From: Hydrogenovibrio halophilus DSM 15072
GTDB taxonomy: Bacteria > Pseudomonadota > Gammaproteobacteria > Thiomicrospirales > Thiomicrospiraceae
DNA: 64,000 nt
Direction of reading: 5' to 3'
Assembly (NCBI RefSeq): GCF_000384235.1
Contig: NZ_KB913033.1
Location: forward strand, 620,001 to 684,000
How positions within the stretch are numbered: position 1 is the stretch's first letter; every line of letters starts with the position of its first letter. The notes beneath the pieces are model-generated. The model was not told the origin of the DNA. It ran no database searches and worked only from the letters and a program-made list of their open reading frames with translations. The position numbers were made by a program, and so were the translations under genes. Below, piece after piece: positions 52,930-62,331 of this stretch.

Positions 52930-54267
52930 CTACTGCGGTTGGCCCACCAGAATGCGGGTGGCCTGATCAAAGTCCATGCGTTTTTGCCAGGCCTGCAAGA
53001 CCTCGGCCTTGCTCAGCGCACGGATTTTTTCCGGGAACCGGTCCAGATAGTCCAGCGGCAAATCATAAAACCCGATCATGGAGATGTAACCGGCGATTTT
53101 GGCATTGCTGTCCAGCCGCAGCGGAAACCCGCCAATCAGGTTGCTTTTGATCGCGTCCAGTTTTTCCTCGGAAAAATCCTGCATAAAGCCTTTCAGGGTC
53201 TCTTCAACCACATCCAGCGCCTCATGGGCTTTGGCGTTTTGCGTCGACAGACGGATCACAAAAGGACCGGCGGCACGCATCGGGCGAAAACCGCTGGAGA
53301 CCCCATACACCAGCCCGCGTTTTTCACGCACCTCTTCCATCAACAGGGAAGCAAAGCCGCTGCCGCCCAACAGGTGGTTGCCCAGAAACAGCGCGTAGTA
53401 ATCGGGATCGCCACGTTTGACGCCCAGCGTCGCCAGAACAATCTGGGTTTGGGTGGCATCAAACTCGGTGACCGCCTGGCCGGTTTGTGCCACCTTGTTC
53501 ACCGGGGGAATCGGTTTGGGTATCTGACCACCGGGCAATCGCTGGGTCAGGCGCTCGGCCAGACGCTCGGCCTGCGCCCGGCTCAGATCGCCCACAATCG
53601 TGACCTGCGCATTGCGAGCCACATAATGTTGCTGATAAAAATTCCGAATCTTGTCAATCGTCAATTGATCCAACGTTTCCAACGTCCCTTCGGTCGGGTG
53701 CGCATAAGGGTGGTCGCCATACAAACGCGTCCACATGGCCTCTGACGCCAATGACTGTGGCTGGGTGGCCTTCTGCTTGATCGCCACTTCCAGCCGGGCC
53801 TTTTCGCGTTCCAGAATGTCGGGACGGAACACGGCTTCGACCAGACTCTGTTCAAACAAATCCACGGCCTGTTCGTACAGGCTTTCACGGGTCAGGGTGC
53901 GCATGGAAAGACTGGCGCTGTCGCGCCCCACACTGACCCCAAACTGGGCACCAAGCCGATTGAACCCTTCTGAAATGGCACGTTCGTCCAGTTTGGGCGT
54001 GGCGGTTCCCATCAGTTGACTGGTTATGGCTGCCAGACCGAACGCCTGACCATCGCGGGCGGAGCCCGCATCAAAGCGCACTTCCACATCCACCATCGGC
54101 AATTGTTCGCTGCCCACGAAATACACATCCGTGCCTTTGGCGGTCTGCCAGTGTTCAATCTCGACACTGGCCTGAACCGAAGCGCTGAACAGCCACCAGA
54201 TCAGCCCGACCAGCAATGAAGACAACCCGGTTGTCCGTTGAGTGAAAGAGTGATTCCAGACTTTCAT
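52930..54267 (-). CDS. M16-family peptidase-like protein, non-catalytic partner
   Basis: Periplasmic M16 (pitrilysin/insulinase) protein of 445 residues with an N-terminal signal helix (L-L-V-G-L-I-W-W-L-F-S-A-S-V-Q-A). It lacks the H-x-x-E-H zinc motif at the position where the partner has it (F-G-L-A-A-I-T-S-Q-L here). It is therefore likely the structural or substrate-binding half of a heterodimer, as in other paired bacterial M16 proteins. Its ATG overlaps the stop of the catalytic gene (TAATG). Confidence 0.9.
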   Translation of the reverse strand: MKVWNHSFTQRTTGLSSLLVGLIWWLFSASVQASVEIEHWQTAKGTDVYFVGSEQLPMVDVEVRFDAGSARDGQAFGLAAITSQLMGTATPKLDERAISEGFNRLGAQFGVSVGRDSASLSMRTLTRESLYEQAVDLFEQSLVEAVFRPDILEREKARLEVAIKQKATQPQSLASEAMWTRLYGDHPYAHPTEGTLETLDQLTIDKIRNFYQQHYVARNAQVTIVGDLSRAQAERLAERLTQRLPGGQIPKPIPPVNKVAQTGQAVTEFDATQTQIVLATLGVKRGDPDYYALFLGNHLLGGSGFASLLMEEVREKRGLVYGVSSGFRPMRAAGPFVIRLSTQNAKAHEALDVVEETLKGFMQDFSEEKLDAIKSNLIGGFPLRLDSNAKIAGYISMIGFYDLPLDYLDRFPEKIRALSKAEVLQAWQKRMDFDQATRILVGQPQ

Positions 54268-55655
54268 TAATGCATTCCTCCGGCCGGTGGTGCGGTTTTC
54301 TGAACGGTTTCACCATTGGGGTAAAGGTGAGCGTAAGTCGCCTTGTCGGCTTTCAGGTATTTCCGGGCAACGGCCTGCACCTGCTCAGGGGTGACCTTGC
54401 GCAGATTGCTCGCCCAGTTGTCATAGGTGTCCAATGGCAGTTCCAGACTGGCGAGCATGCCCAGCAGTCGCGCCTGTGCCTGAATCGAATCCTGATGATA
54501 AATGTGTTGTGCTTCGGCCTGAGCCAGCACCCGATCCAATTCATCCTGGCTGATCGAGGAGGCTTTCAGGCGCTCAAGCTGGTCCCACAAAAGCGCTTCA
54601 ACCGCTTCCAGTGATTGGCCCTGCTTGGGTGTCGCGTTCAAGGTCAGCAAGCTTTCCCAGCGACTGGTGCTGTCGTACCAGCTGGACGCCGAATTCAGTT
54701 TGGACTGGTTCACCAGTTCGGTGGTCAGACGCGCACTGTCGTCGCCATCGAGAATGTGATTAAGCACGGCCAGGGCATAAACTTCGGATGCGTCTTTCGC
54801 TGTGACCAGAGAAGGCACATGAAAGCCCATCAACAGTTCCGGCGTGTGGGTGGCGGCTTTCAGGGTAATGCGGCGTTCGCCCTGTTGGGGCATTTCCGTC
54901 TGTGGTTTGGGCGGCGCAATGGCTTCCGGGTCGTGGACGCCATAATGGGTTTTTGCCCACTGGTAGACCTGTTCTGGGTCCACGTCGCCGACCACCACCA
55001 GTGTGGCGTTATTGGGGGCATACCAGCGCTGGTACCAGGCCTGAACATCTTCCAGCGTCCAGTTCTGGATGTCGCTCATCCAGCCGATTACCGGATGGTG
55101 CTGGGGGCTGTTGACAAAGGCGGTGGCTCGAAACAGTTCATACAGTTTGGAACTGGGACGGTCTTCGGTGCGCCAGCGACGCTCTTCGGCCACCACATCG
55201 CGCTCGGTCTGAAAATGTTCGTCGGTGATCGCAATGTTGCGCATGCGATCGGCTTCGTGCTTCATCACCGTGGGCAGATGCTCGGCTCCCACCACTTGAT
55301 AATAGGCGGTGTAATCGCGTGACGTGAACGCGTTTTCCTGACCACCCAGCTTTGACACGATGTCTGAAAACTCGCCCGGGGCCAGGGTTTCCGTGCCTTT
55401 GAACATCATGTGTTCCAGCATGTGCGACAGCCCGGTGCGGCCGCTGTGCTCAAAGTTGGACCCGACCTTGTACCAGACCTGCTGCACCGCCACCGGCGAA
55501 CGATGATCGGGCTTGACCACAATCTGCATGCCATTGTCGAGTTCGTAGGTGCTGATCTCGGCCTGAACCGGCCCGCTCATGCCCATCATCATCACCAGCC
55601 AGCCCCAAAACCACCAGGCCTGGTTAAAATTCCTGCGCGTCCCGACCATCATCAA
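54267..55655 (-). CDS. M16-family zinc peptidase, catalytic partner
   Basis: Zinc protease of the M16B type, 462 residues. The inverted zinc motif H-M-L-E-H lies in G-L-S-H-M-L-E-H-M-M-F-K-G-T, with a downstream Glu in the N-A-F-T-S-R-D-Y...E-A-D-R-M region. An N-terminal signal peptide runs to about P-V-Q-A. An exact palindrome encodes part of this signal peptide (N-Q-A-W-W-F-W-G). Possible substrates are exported peptides; unknown. Confidence 0.94.
   Translation of the reverse strand: MMMVGTRRNFNQAWWFWGWLVMMMGMSGPVQAEISTYELDNGMQIVVKPDHRSPVAVQQVWYKVGSNFEHSGRTGLSHMLEHMMFKGTETLAPGEFSDIVSKLGGQENAFTSRDYTAYYQVVGAEHLPTVMKHEADRMRNIAITDEHFQTERDVVAEERRWRTEDRPSSKLYELFRATAFVNSPQHHPVIGWMSDIQNWTLEDVQAWYQRWYAPNNATLVVVGDVDPEQVYQWAKTHYGVHDPEAIAPPKPQTEMPQQGERRITLKAATHTPELLMGFHVPSLVTAKDASEVYALAVLNHILDGDDSARLTTELVNQSKLNSASSWYDSTSRWESLLTLNATPKQGQSLEAVEALLWDQLERLKASSISQDELDRVLAQAEAQHIYHQDSIQAQARLLGMLASLELPLDTYDNWASNLRKVTPEQVQAVARKYLKADKATYAHLYPNGETVQKTAPPAGGMH
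55613..55624. repeat. 12-bp palindrome ACCAGGCCTGGT, copy 16
   Basis: Exact copy within the signal-peptide codons of the catalytic M16 gene, read as Q-A-W; flanked by CCAAAACC and TAAAATT. Confidence 0.95.
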
Positions 55656-55721
55656 AGCTCCTGCATCCTGTGATTCCCAAGTGATTGGTTTATAATACCG
55701 GAAAACTTTGTTTCAACCCTA

Positions 55722-55988
55722 AAGGAACCTCTGATTGAATCGGTTTGGCTTCTGGCAACGCCAGGTTTTTCAGATCAAGGCGTGGCGTTGCAGTCATGTC
55801 CAGACCTTACAAAACGTCACAACGTAGAGCTGGGAAACTTGGCTAAGCCCCTTCGGGCGGGGCTGAAAGCCCACTTCTTCGTTGTTGTGGCTCTTGCCCT
55901 TAGAATGACTAAGGCCAGCGAGCCTCGCCTGGAATAAGCGGGCTTTCAGTCCCGCAGAAGCTCAAACCGATTCAATCAGAGGTTCCTT
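55722..55988. mobile_element. MITE-like element with perfect 25-bp terminal inverted repeats
   Basis: A 267-bp non-coding segment is bounded by AAGGAACCTCTGATTGAATC... (55722-55746) and its exact 25-bp reverse complement (55964-55988). The homology runs a further 7 bases inward with one indel. The interior carries two GC hairpins (around 55850 and 55940) and no ORF. The ends resemble termini of small IS families, and size and structure fit a miniature inverted-repeat element. No clear target duplication was seen. The right end is 21 bp before the ftsY ATG. Confidence 0.75.
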
Positions 55989-56009
55989 AAAAACGCTGGA
56001 AACACATCA

Positions 56010-57158
56010 ATGCTGAACCTGTTTAAACGCAAAAAACGTCCGGACAACCCAAACGACACGGAATCCGCCGACGCGCAAGTGCCAGCCGAACAGTCCCTTG
56101 AGGACACCGGTTCCCAGCCTGAAACTGAAACCGAAAACGCTTCGGCCCCTGCCGGTGCGGAAACGGCGGCCCAAGCCGAGCAGGCCAGTACCACCGAAGC
56201 GGGCTCCGATGCCCAGCCCACCAAGTCGAGCAAGGGCTTTTTTGCGCGGCTGAAAGCCGGTCTGGCCAAAACCCGCAAAGGCTTCAGCGACAGTCTGGCC
56301 AGTCTGGTACTGGGACGCAAGGAAATTGACGACGACCTGCTGGACGAGTTGGAAATGATTCTGCTCAGTGCCGACATCGGCATCGAGGCCACGGATGAGA
56401 TCATTGAAAACCTGACCGATCAGGTCTCGCGCAAAACCCTGAAGGACCCGCAGGCTCTGATCGACAGCCTCAAGGCGCAATTAACCGAAATGCTGGCACC
56501 GGTCTCAAAACCGCTGACCATCCCCAACTCAGACAAACCGTATGTGATTCTGATGGTTGGGGTCAATGGGGTGGGCAAAACCACCACCATCGGCAAACTG
56601 GCCAAGACATTTCAGGACGACGGACGTTCTGTGATGCTGGCCGCGGGCGACACTTTCCGCGCCGCCGCTGTGGAACAGCTTCAGACCTGGGGTGAACGCA
56701 ATCGGGTGCCGGTCATGGCTCAGAAAACCGGTGCCGATTCCGCCGCCGTGATTTTTGATGCCATTCAATCCGCCACCGCCAAAAACATGGACATCCTCAT
56801 TGCCGATACCGCCGGGCGTCTGCACACCCAGTCCAACCTGATGGAAGAACTGAAAAAGGTCAAACGGGTGATGCAGAAGGTGGACGCAACCGCACCGCAC
56901 GAAGTCATGCTGGTGCTGGATGCCGGCAACGGACAGAATGCCCTCAGTCAGGCCAGACAGTTTCATCAGGCCGTGGATGTCACCGGCCTGACTCTGACCA
57001 AGCTCGACGGCACCGCCAAAGGCGGCATCATTGTGGCCCTGTCCAAACAACTGGGGCTGCCGGTGCGCTTTATCGGCGTGGGCGAATCCATGGACGATTT
57101 GCGGCCCTTTGACGCCGAAAGCTTTGTGGACGCCCTGTTCGCTCGCGATGACGGCTGA
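56010..57158 (+). CDS. ftsY: Signal recognition particle receptor FtsY
   Basis: Docks SRP-ribosome complexes at the membrane. An acidic N-terminal A domain (1-75) rich in Glu, Asp and Ala precedes the N and G domains. GTPase motifs are complete: [10 protein letters not shown] (G1), D-T-F-R-A-A-A (G2), D-T-A-G-R-L (G3), T-K-L-D-G-T (G4). TGGA lies 10 bases before the ATG. Its usual upstream region is displaced by the MITE, so the promoter must lie within or beyond that element. Confidence 0.97.
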   Translation: MLNLFKRKKRPDNPNDTESADAQVPAEQSLEDTGSQPETETENASAPAGAETAAQAEQASTTEAGSDAQPTKSSKGFFARLKAGLAKTRKGFSDSLASLVLGRKEIDDDLLDELEMILLSADIGIEATDEIIENLTDQVSRKTLKDPQALIDSLKAQLTEMLAPVSKPLTIPNSDKPYVILMVGVNGVGKTTTIGKLAKTFQDDGRSVMLAAGDTFRAAAVEQLQTWGERNRVPVMAQKTGADSAAVIFDAIQSATAKNMDILIADTAGRLHTQSNLMEELKKVKRVMQKVDATAPHEVMLVLDAGNGQNALSQARQFHQAVDVTGLTLTKLDGTAKGGIIVALSKQLGLPVRFIGVGESMDDLRPFDAESFVDALFARDDG

Positions 57159-58093
57159 TGCGACTGCCAGACACCGAAAACGCGCACGAGCTCTATGCCT
57201 TCAAAAAAGGCTATCGCACCGCCAAATCCGGGCTGTCACAGAGCTCCATGCCCAGCCAGATACGCTATGACCAGACCCTGAGAGCGTTTTTTCAGGCCGG
57301 GTTTGAAGCCTACGAGACCGATCTGGCCGAAACCCTGCTCGCTGGCAAGCAGCGTCCCTGGCGTCAGAGACTGGCGTGGTGGGTCATGATGGCCCTGGCC
57401 GGCATCGCCACCGCCAGCCTGATGGTACACAACATCGAAACGGACCAGCCAGTCGATACCCTGGCGAAAAAACCAAGCGCAGAACCGGAAACACGGGCCC
57501 CGGAAGCCGCAACGCCGAAAGTGCCATCCCAGCCAGACATGTCCCTGCTGGCAAATCAGACATTATCAGAGCAACCGCCCGTCAGCAAAAACGACGCAGA
57601 TGTGGAAACCGATCAGGCATCACCGCCTGAACAAGAAAAAACAGAATTGAGTCTGATCAGTGACCAGGCGCGTAAAGACCTGATGGCGCGCAAGCAGGAT
57701 TACGCCGATCTCCGCGCCAATGACGCACCGATCCCGGCCGTGGTCTCATCGCCCATTGAGATCAAACGGATGCAGCTCACGCGCGAGGTTCAACAAATGG
57801 AACCCACAGAACGACTGAACAGCCCGATCCCCAAATACGTTCGGCAAGTCACTTTTTTCACCGAAATCGAAGGGGCCAAAGGCCAGACGCTGAGCCACCA
57901 CTGGTATTATCAGAACCGCTCGATGGCGAAAGTGCCATTGACGATTGGCAGCGACGATTTCCGAACCTGGTCCAGCAAACAACTGAGCAGTGCCTGGGCC
58001 GGACACTGGCGTATCGACATTGAAAACGAAGAGGGCAAGGTGATTGACCGCTTCGAATTTGATTACATTTCCTCAACCAAAACGGCTGACTGA
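57158..58093 (+). CDS. DUF2914-domain membrane-anchored protein
   Basis: Unknown function. A cytoplasmic N-terminal part of about 70 residues, one membrane helix (about 72-90, [13 protein letters not shown]), a disordered Pro/Glu-rich linker (about 95-190), then a C-terminal DUF2914 domain (about 225-311) with [16 protein letters not shown] and G-H-W-R-I-D-I. The start overlaps the ftsY stop (TGATG), so it is co-translated with ftsY. A strong terminator follows. Confidence 0.85.
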   Translation: MRLPDTENAHELYAFKKGYRTAKSGLSQSSMPSQIRYDQTLRAFFQAGFEAYETDLAETLLAGKQRPWRQRLAWWVMMALAGIATASLMVHNIETDQPVDTLAKKPSAEPETRAPEAATPKVPSQPDMSLLANQTLSEQPPVSKNDADVETDQASPPEQEKTELSLISDQARKDLMARKQDYADLRANDAPIPAVVSSPIEIKRMQLTREVQQMEPTERLNSPIPKYVRQVTFFTEIEGAKGQTLSHHWYYQNRSMAKVPLTIGSDDFRTWSSKQLSSAWAGHWRIDIENEEGKVIDRFEFDYISSTKTAD

Positions 58094-58103
58094 GGCCTCA
58101 AAC

Positions 58104-58129
58104 AAAAAAGCCGCTGAAGCGGCTTTTTA
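58104..58129. terminator. Bidirectional terminator between DUF2914 gene and fabB
   Basis: Stem AGCCGCTGAAGCGGCT (58109-58124) with A6 before and T5 after, so it can stop transcription from both convergent genes. Confidence 0.92.
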
Positions 58130-58153
58130 AACATCCTGACAATCCGAGCGGTA

Positions 58154-59374
58154 TCAGTCGGTGTATTTTTCAAACACCAATGAGGCATTGGTGCCGCCAA
58201 AACCGAAGCTGTTGCTCATCATACGGTTCAGACCCGCATTTTCGACCAGTTCGGTCACAATCGGCATGCCTTCCACTTCCGGGTCCAGATTTTCAATGTT
58301 CACCGACGGGGCAATGAAATCGTTTTCCAGCATCAGGAGGCTGTAGATGAATTCATGCACCCCGGCCGCGCCCAGTGAATGGCCGGACAAAGACTTGGTG
58401 GAACTGATATTGGGCACCTGATCGCCATAAACTTCGCGAATGGCCGCCGCTTCCTTGGTATCGCCCACCGGGGTCGAAGTCCCATGCGGATTGATGTAAT
58501 CAATTGGGCCGGAAATGTTCTGCAGGGCCATTTTCATGCAACGCACAGCGCCTTCACCGGACGGGGCCACCATATCATAGCCATCGGAATTGGAACCGTA
58601 GCCGGTGATTTCAGCATAAATTTTGGCACCGCGCGCCAGGGCGTGTTCGAGTTCCTCGACCACAACCATGCCACCACCGCCAGCGATGACAAAACCATCA
58701 CGACCGGCATCGTAAGCACGTGAGGCTTTTTCAGGTGTGTCGTTGTATTTGGTGGACAGGGCACCCATTGCATCGAACAACACCGACATGGTCCAATCCA
58801 GCTCTTCACCGCCACCGGCAAATACCACATCCTGCTTGCCCAGTTGAATCTGTTCAACGGCCGTGCCAATACAGTGGGCCGAGGTGGAACAGGCTGAACT
58901 GATGGAGAAGTTGACGCCCTTGATTTTGAAAGGCGTGGCCAGACAGGCGGAAACCGTGCTGCCCATGGTACGGGTCACCATATAAGGACCGACACGTTTG
59001 ACGCCGCGTGTTTTTGCGGTTTCCACGGCCTTGACCGACTGGGCATTGGAACCGCCACCGGAACCGGCAATCAGCCCGGTGCGCTCATTGGAAACCTGCT
59101 CTTCCGTCAGGCCGGCATCTTTGATGGCCTGATCCATGGCAATGTAGGTATAAGCAGCCGCATCGCCCATAAAACGCAAGGTTTTACGGTGAATGTGCTC
59201 GGACAGATCCAGGTTTTTGATGGAACCATGCACTTGAGAACGCAGCCCGTTTTCTTTGTACTCTGGTGCAAATTCAATGCCGGAACGCCCTTTTTTCAGC
59301 GACTCGGTAACGGCTTCCTTGTCATTGCCCAGGCTTGAAACCACGCCCAGACCGGTGATAACAACTCTTTTCAT
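58154..59374 (-). CDS. fabB: 3-oxoacyl-ACP synthase I (FabB)
   Basis: Condensing enzyme needed to elongate cis-3-decenoyl-ACP in unsaturated fatty acid synthesis. The catalytic triad is seen in S-A-C-S-T-S-A-H-C (Cys), N-P-H-G-T-S-T-P (His) and [10 protein letters not shown] (His). Length 406 as in E. coli FabB. It starts one base after the fabA stop codon, forming the fabAB operon. Confidence 0.97.
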   Translation of the reverse strand: MKRVVITGLGVVSSLGNDKEAVTESLKKGRSGIEFAPEYKENGLRSQVHGSIKNLDLSEHIHRKTLRFMGDAAAYTYIAMDQAIKDAGLTEEQVSNERTGLIAGSGGGSNAQSVKAVETAKTRGVKRVGPYMVTRTMGSTVSACLATPFKIKGVNFSISSACSTSAHCIGTAVEQIQLGKQDVVFAGGGEELDWTMSVLFDAMGALSTKYNDTPEKASRAYDAGRDGFVIAGGGGMVVVEELEHALARGAKIYAEITGYGSNSDGYDMVAPSGEGAVRCMKMALQNISGPIDYINPHGTSTPVGDTKEAAAIREVYGDQVPNISSTKSLSGHSLGAAGVHEFIYSLLMLENDFIAPSVNIENLDPEVEGMPIVTELVENAGLNRMMSNSFGFGGTNASLVFEKYTD

Positions 59375-59375
59375 T

Positions 59376-59891
59376 TTAAAAATTATCCGTGTTGGTAAAC
59401 AGTCCGACCTTCAAATCATCGGCCGAGTAGATTTCGCGCCCATCCACATAAAGATGCGCTGTGGCGATGCCCATATATAATTTGCGTTTGATCACGCGCT
59501 TCATATCAATGACATACTCGACCTTTTTGGCTTTAGGCAGTACCTGACCATAAAACTTGACCTCGCCTGCGCCCAGTGCTCGACCGCGTCCGGGACCACC
59601 GCTCCAGCCGAGAAAAAAGCCAATCAACTGCCACATCGCATCCAGCCCCAGGCAACCTGGCATCACCGGGTCATTGTTGAAATGGCATTCAAAAAACCAC
59701 AGGTCCGGTTTCACATCCAATTCGGCACGCATCTGACCCTTGCCGTAGGCACCGCCTTCGTCCGAAATATGGGTGATGCGATCGAACATCAGCATCGGGG
59801 GCAAGGGCAACTGGGCATTGCCTGGCCCGAACAATTCACCATGCCCGCAAGCCAGAAGTTCGTCTTTGGTGTAGCTTGATTGCTTTTCCAT
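59376..59891 (-). CDS. fabA: 3-hydroxydecanoyl-ACP dehydratase/isomerase (FabA)
   Basis: Introduces the double bond of anaerobic unsaturated fatty acid synthesis. The catalytic His is in [18 protein letters not shown] and the Asp in L-G-L-D-A-M-W-Q. Length 171 is standard. First gene of fabAB. Confidence 0.97.
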   Translation of the reverse strand: MEKQSSYTKDELLACGHGELFGPGNAQLPLPPMLMFDRITHISDEGGAYGKGQMRAELDVKPDLWFFECHFNNDPVMPGCLGLDAMWQLIGFFLGWSGGPGRGRALGAGEVKFYGQVLPKAKKVEYVIDMKRVIKRKLYMGIATAHLYVDGREIYSADDLKVGLFTNTDNF

Positions 59892-59976
59892 TCAGTTTCC
59901 AGATAATCAAAGATTTCAAGTATTATAACAGCTGTACAAATTTCATTACAATCAAACCGGGCACGACCGCCACAGA

Positions 59977-60010
59977 CAAAAAAGCCCGCATTCCGAATGG
60001 AAGGCGGGCT
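59977..60010 (-). terminator. Terminator left of the tRNA-Thr fragment
   Basis: On the minus strand AGCCCGC...GCGGGCT followed by T6. It lies just downstream of the truncated tRNA copy and was probably the original terminator of the tRNA-Thr gene before the element inserted. Confidence 0.75.
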
Positions 60011-60017
60011 TGGAATC

Positions 60018-60061
60018 TGGTGCCGAAAGAGGGACTTGAACCCCCAACCTACTGATTACAA
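60018..60061 (-). repeat. 44-bp direct repeat of the tRNA-Thr 3' end (att-like, decayed tRNA)
   Basis: Identical to 61304-61347, covering the CCA end, acceptor 3' strand, T arm, variable loop and part of the anticodon arm. It then diverges, so no complete tRNA can form. In the divergent part a minus-strand TATAAT followed by a GC-rich discriminator (60096-60107) resembles the promoter of the intact tRNA. Together with the integrase fragment between the copies, this fits an attachment-site duplication. Confidence 0.8.
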
Positions 60062-60188
60062 GACCTTTGAATAAGGCCCACCCCCGCATTCTCAGGCGCA
60101 AATTATACATTAATTGCCCCTGATTTCGACCTCTTGTAGTAACCCCATCACTTTACAGAATTTTGCTAACTTGATAATATGCTGATTC

Positions 60189-61016
60189 ATGGATTCTTTC
60201 TTTTCAGTTATCTATTTCTTTGCTGCCATTCTGGGAATTTTGTTCCTTGTCGCTTTGTCGGTTCTGTACCTCCCTGACCTTATTCGCCATCTTTTTGGTA
60301 TAACTCACCTAGACTTTACTAATGGCTATTCTTCAAGGACGCGTTTTCAACCCAACAAAAGGCGGACGAATCAAAAACGTAATGGCAACCAAAAGACACC
60401 GGTTCAAAAGAAACAGACACACAGGTCGTATTCACAAAATAGACGGATTAATCAAGTACAGATCAAAAAAAAACAGAAGGCGTCTCAGAGACCTTATTTT
60501 CTAGAATATCTATCCAAGCACAAAAAGTATTTTTATTCATCTGCGCACAAATCTTTGTCTCATCTTATTCCTCATGAACAGCGGAACAACGTTCTGTATC
60601 CATTCCTGAAACCAAAGCCTATTTTTACTGATGCCGAAAATGATTTCTATTACTTTTTGCTTGAAATTACTAATGGAAAATTCACAATCATGGGCAGTGT
60701 CCGCCTTCTTGATCTTATTGATATAACTTTTTATAAACGGATTGATAAATCCCTTCATGATTCTCTTTTTCACAAAACGAAAAGCAAGCATATTGATTTT
60801 TTATTGGTAGATAAGAGTTTAAAAATCGTTTGTGCCATTGAGTTGAATGATTCCAGTCATGACAGATCAGATCGTATACAACGTGATGCATTTGTTGATG
60901 ATGTATTATCATCAGCTGGTGTTCCTATAGTTTGGGTCCCCTTTGCCTGGTACTATGATCGTGAAACAGTGATTTCTAACATAATTTCTACTATCTACCC
61001 CACCAGATCATCTTGA
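60189..61016 (+). CDS. DUF2726-domain protein with membrane anchor
   Basis: Unknown function. One N-terminal membrane helix (Y-F-F-A-A-I-L-G-I-L-F-L-V-A-L) is followed by a very basic stretch (about 50-100, many Lys, Arg, Gln), then a DUF2726 domain (about 130-270). The conserved core H-I-D-F-L-L-V-D-K ... A-I-E-L-N-D-S-S-H and R-D-A-F-V-D-D resembles the restriction-endonuclease-like fold, so a nuclease role is possible. AT-rich and located between the two tRNA-Thr repeats, so it is probably cargo of an integrated element. Confidence 0.8.
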   Translation: MDSFFSVIYFFAAILGILFLVALSVLYLPDLIRHLFGITHLDFTNGYSSRTRFQPNKRRTNQKRNGNQKTPVQKKQTHRSYSQNRRINQVQIKKKQKASQRPYFLEYLSKHKKYFYSSAHKSLSHLIPHEQRNNVLYPFLKPKPIFTDAENDFYYFLLEITNGKFTIMGSVRLLDLIDITFYKRIDKSLHDSLFHKTKSKHIDFLLVDKSLKIVCAIELNDSSHDRSDRIQRDAFVDDVLSSAGVPIVWVPFAWYYDRETVISNIISTIYPTRSS

Positions 61017-61019
61017 TTT

Positions 61020-61226
61020 TGGGGTTTTACCCCAGGGCAAATGTCACACGTTCTTAGACACACGTTCGCCAGTTACTTCATCATGGGCGGCGGTCATTTG
61101 CTTACCTTGCAAAAGATACTTGGCCACACTGTCATAAAAATGACCATGCGCTATGCCCATCTGTCTGATGATTATTTGAGCGAAGCCTTAAAATTGAATC
61201 CGATTACTCAAATTACTACAGGGTAG
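61020..61226 (+). pseudogene. Tyrosine-recombinase integrase, C-terminal remnant
   Basis: Only the last third of a P2-type phage integrase remains: H-V-L-R-H-T-F-A-S (catalytic Arg), L-Q-K-I-L-G-H (His) and M-T-M-R-Y-A-H-L (nucleophile Tyr). The preceding codons still read P-G-Q, as in intact relatives, and run in frame directly from the stop of the DUF2726 gene, so the 5' part has been deleted. Not expected to be active. Confidence 0.88.
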
Positions 61227-61273
61227 TAATTCGTTGTGGTAATTCTGAGGTCTGAATATTTTTGCCGGAAATG

Positions 61274-61297
61274 AAAAACCCCCATGAATGGGGGCTT
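61274..61297 (-). terminator. Terminator of tRNA-Thr
   Basis: Minus strand GCCCCCATTCATGGGGG followed by T5, 7 bases after the tRNA 3' end; it lies inside the inserted element. Confidence 0.88.
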
Positions 61298-61303
61298 TGA
61301 AGG

Positions 61304-61379
61304 TGGTGCCGAAAGAGGGACTTGAACCCCCAACCTACTGATTACAAATCAGTTGCACTACCAATTGTGCTATTTCGGC
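61304..61379 (-). tRNA. tRNA-Thr (anticodon UGU)
   Basis: A full 76-nt cloverleaf with encoded CCA. Acceptor stem GCCGAAA/TTTCGGC, D arm with AATTGGTAG, anticodon stem ACTGA/TCAGT around loop TTTGTAA giving UGU, T arm GGGGG-TTCAAGT-CCCTC. Its 3' 44 bases are repeated at 60018-60061. Confidence 0.95.
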
Positions 61380-61391
61380 GGAATGACGCGT

Positions 61392-61419
61392 ATTATAGTG
61401 CCTCCAGCTGCTATGTCAA
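61392..61419 (-). promoter_or_regulatory. Promoter of tRNA-Thr
   Basis: Minus strand TTGACA, 16 bases, TATAAT, then a GC-rich discriminator ACGCG, ending 12 bases before the tRNA 5' end. Both hexamers are perfect consensus. Confidence 0.9.
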
Positions 61420-61483
61420 GACCCTGAAAGCTCTGAGAAAACGTTTTTTATCATGGCGTTTTTAGGCATGTGTTACACGAGCA

Positions 61484-62242
61484 TTAACCCGCCTCTATCA
61501 CTTTTACCATGCCCAGCAGCGTCAAGTCTTCTATGTAGTCAAAATGGCGATCCAGCATCGATTGTATCGTGGGAAAGTCGCCACCTGTGCCAATACAATC
61601 AAACTTGCGTCCTGTCTCGGACTCCATGTCATTGACCAACTGGTTGATGTAGGCAGCGACCATATAAAGGGTCCCGCCCAGCACACCGTTTTCTGTGTCT
61701 CTGGCGAGCAAGGCATCTTCTTCCTGAGACTCTGACGCCTGTTTCAGACTGGCCAGTTTTACCTGGGCAGTTCTGTCAAACAAGGTTTGTCGCATCAACG
61801 ACAGTCCCGGCACGATGAAACCGCCCTGATGCACACGATCCTCGACCACGTCGACGGTCAAAGCGGTTCCGGCGTCGACAATCAGCACCGGCCTGGCACT
61901 GCCATCGGTGGCACCGATGATGGCCATCCAGCGGTCCACACCCAATTGTTCAAATTGATGGTAACCACACTCAATCCCGGCACTCTCATGCTGAGTTGTC
62001 AGCATAGTGGGGTAACACCCAAACGCGGCTTGTACCTGCTGAATGAACAGAGAGTTCATATCCGCGCTGGCGACCGAACTGAGAAATACCGCTTCCACCT
62101 CAGCATTTTGCAAATCAAATTCCGAGACAAATGTGGCCTTTTCTACGGTCTTATTCGGCACCCGTCCCAGATAGTCGTACTCGCCCCTGACAAGAACGGC
62201 GGCCTTGAGCTGCGAATTTCCCAGTTCAAAAAATACTTTCAT
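61484..62242 (-). CDS. coaX: Type III pantothenate kinase
   Basis: First step of CoA synthesis, ASKHA fold. Motifs: E-L-G-N-S-Q-L-K at the N-terminus (the usual first residue is Asp, here Glu5), G-V-D-R-W-M-A-I-I-G-A, and D-A-G-T-A-L-T-V-D. Length 252 is normal. The Asp-to-Glu change in the phosphate loop is conservative but worth noting. birA, often adjacent, is not here. Together with coaBC and coaD this window encodes four of the five CoA synthesis activities. Confidence 0.93.
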   Translation of the reverse strand: MKVFFELGNSQLKAAVLVRGEYDYLGRVPNKTVEKATFVSEFDLQNAEVEAVFLSSVASADMNSLFIQQVQAAFGCYPTMLTTQHESAGIECGYHQFEQLGVDRWMAIIGATDGSARPVLIVDAGTALTVDVVEDRVHQGGFIVPGLSLMRQTLFDRTAQVKLASLKQASESQEEDALLARDTENGVLGGTLYMVAAYINQLVNDMESETGRKFDCIGTGGDFPTIQSMLDRHFDYIEDLTLLGMVKVIEAG

Positions 62243-62331
62243 AATTCCCTAGTTTGCCTTGCGCGAGCCAATCCATCCTCGCCCACGGCTCATTGTAGAT
62301 TGCTGATCTTTGCGTGTGACCATTAATAGCC

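Noticed and set aside
60018-60110. A second functional tRNA gene
   Set aside because: The 5' half does not pair with the conserved 3' half, so acceptor, D and anticodon stems cannot form.
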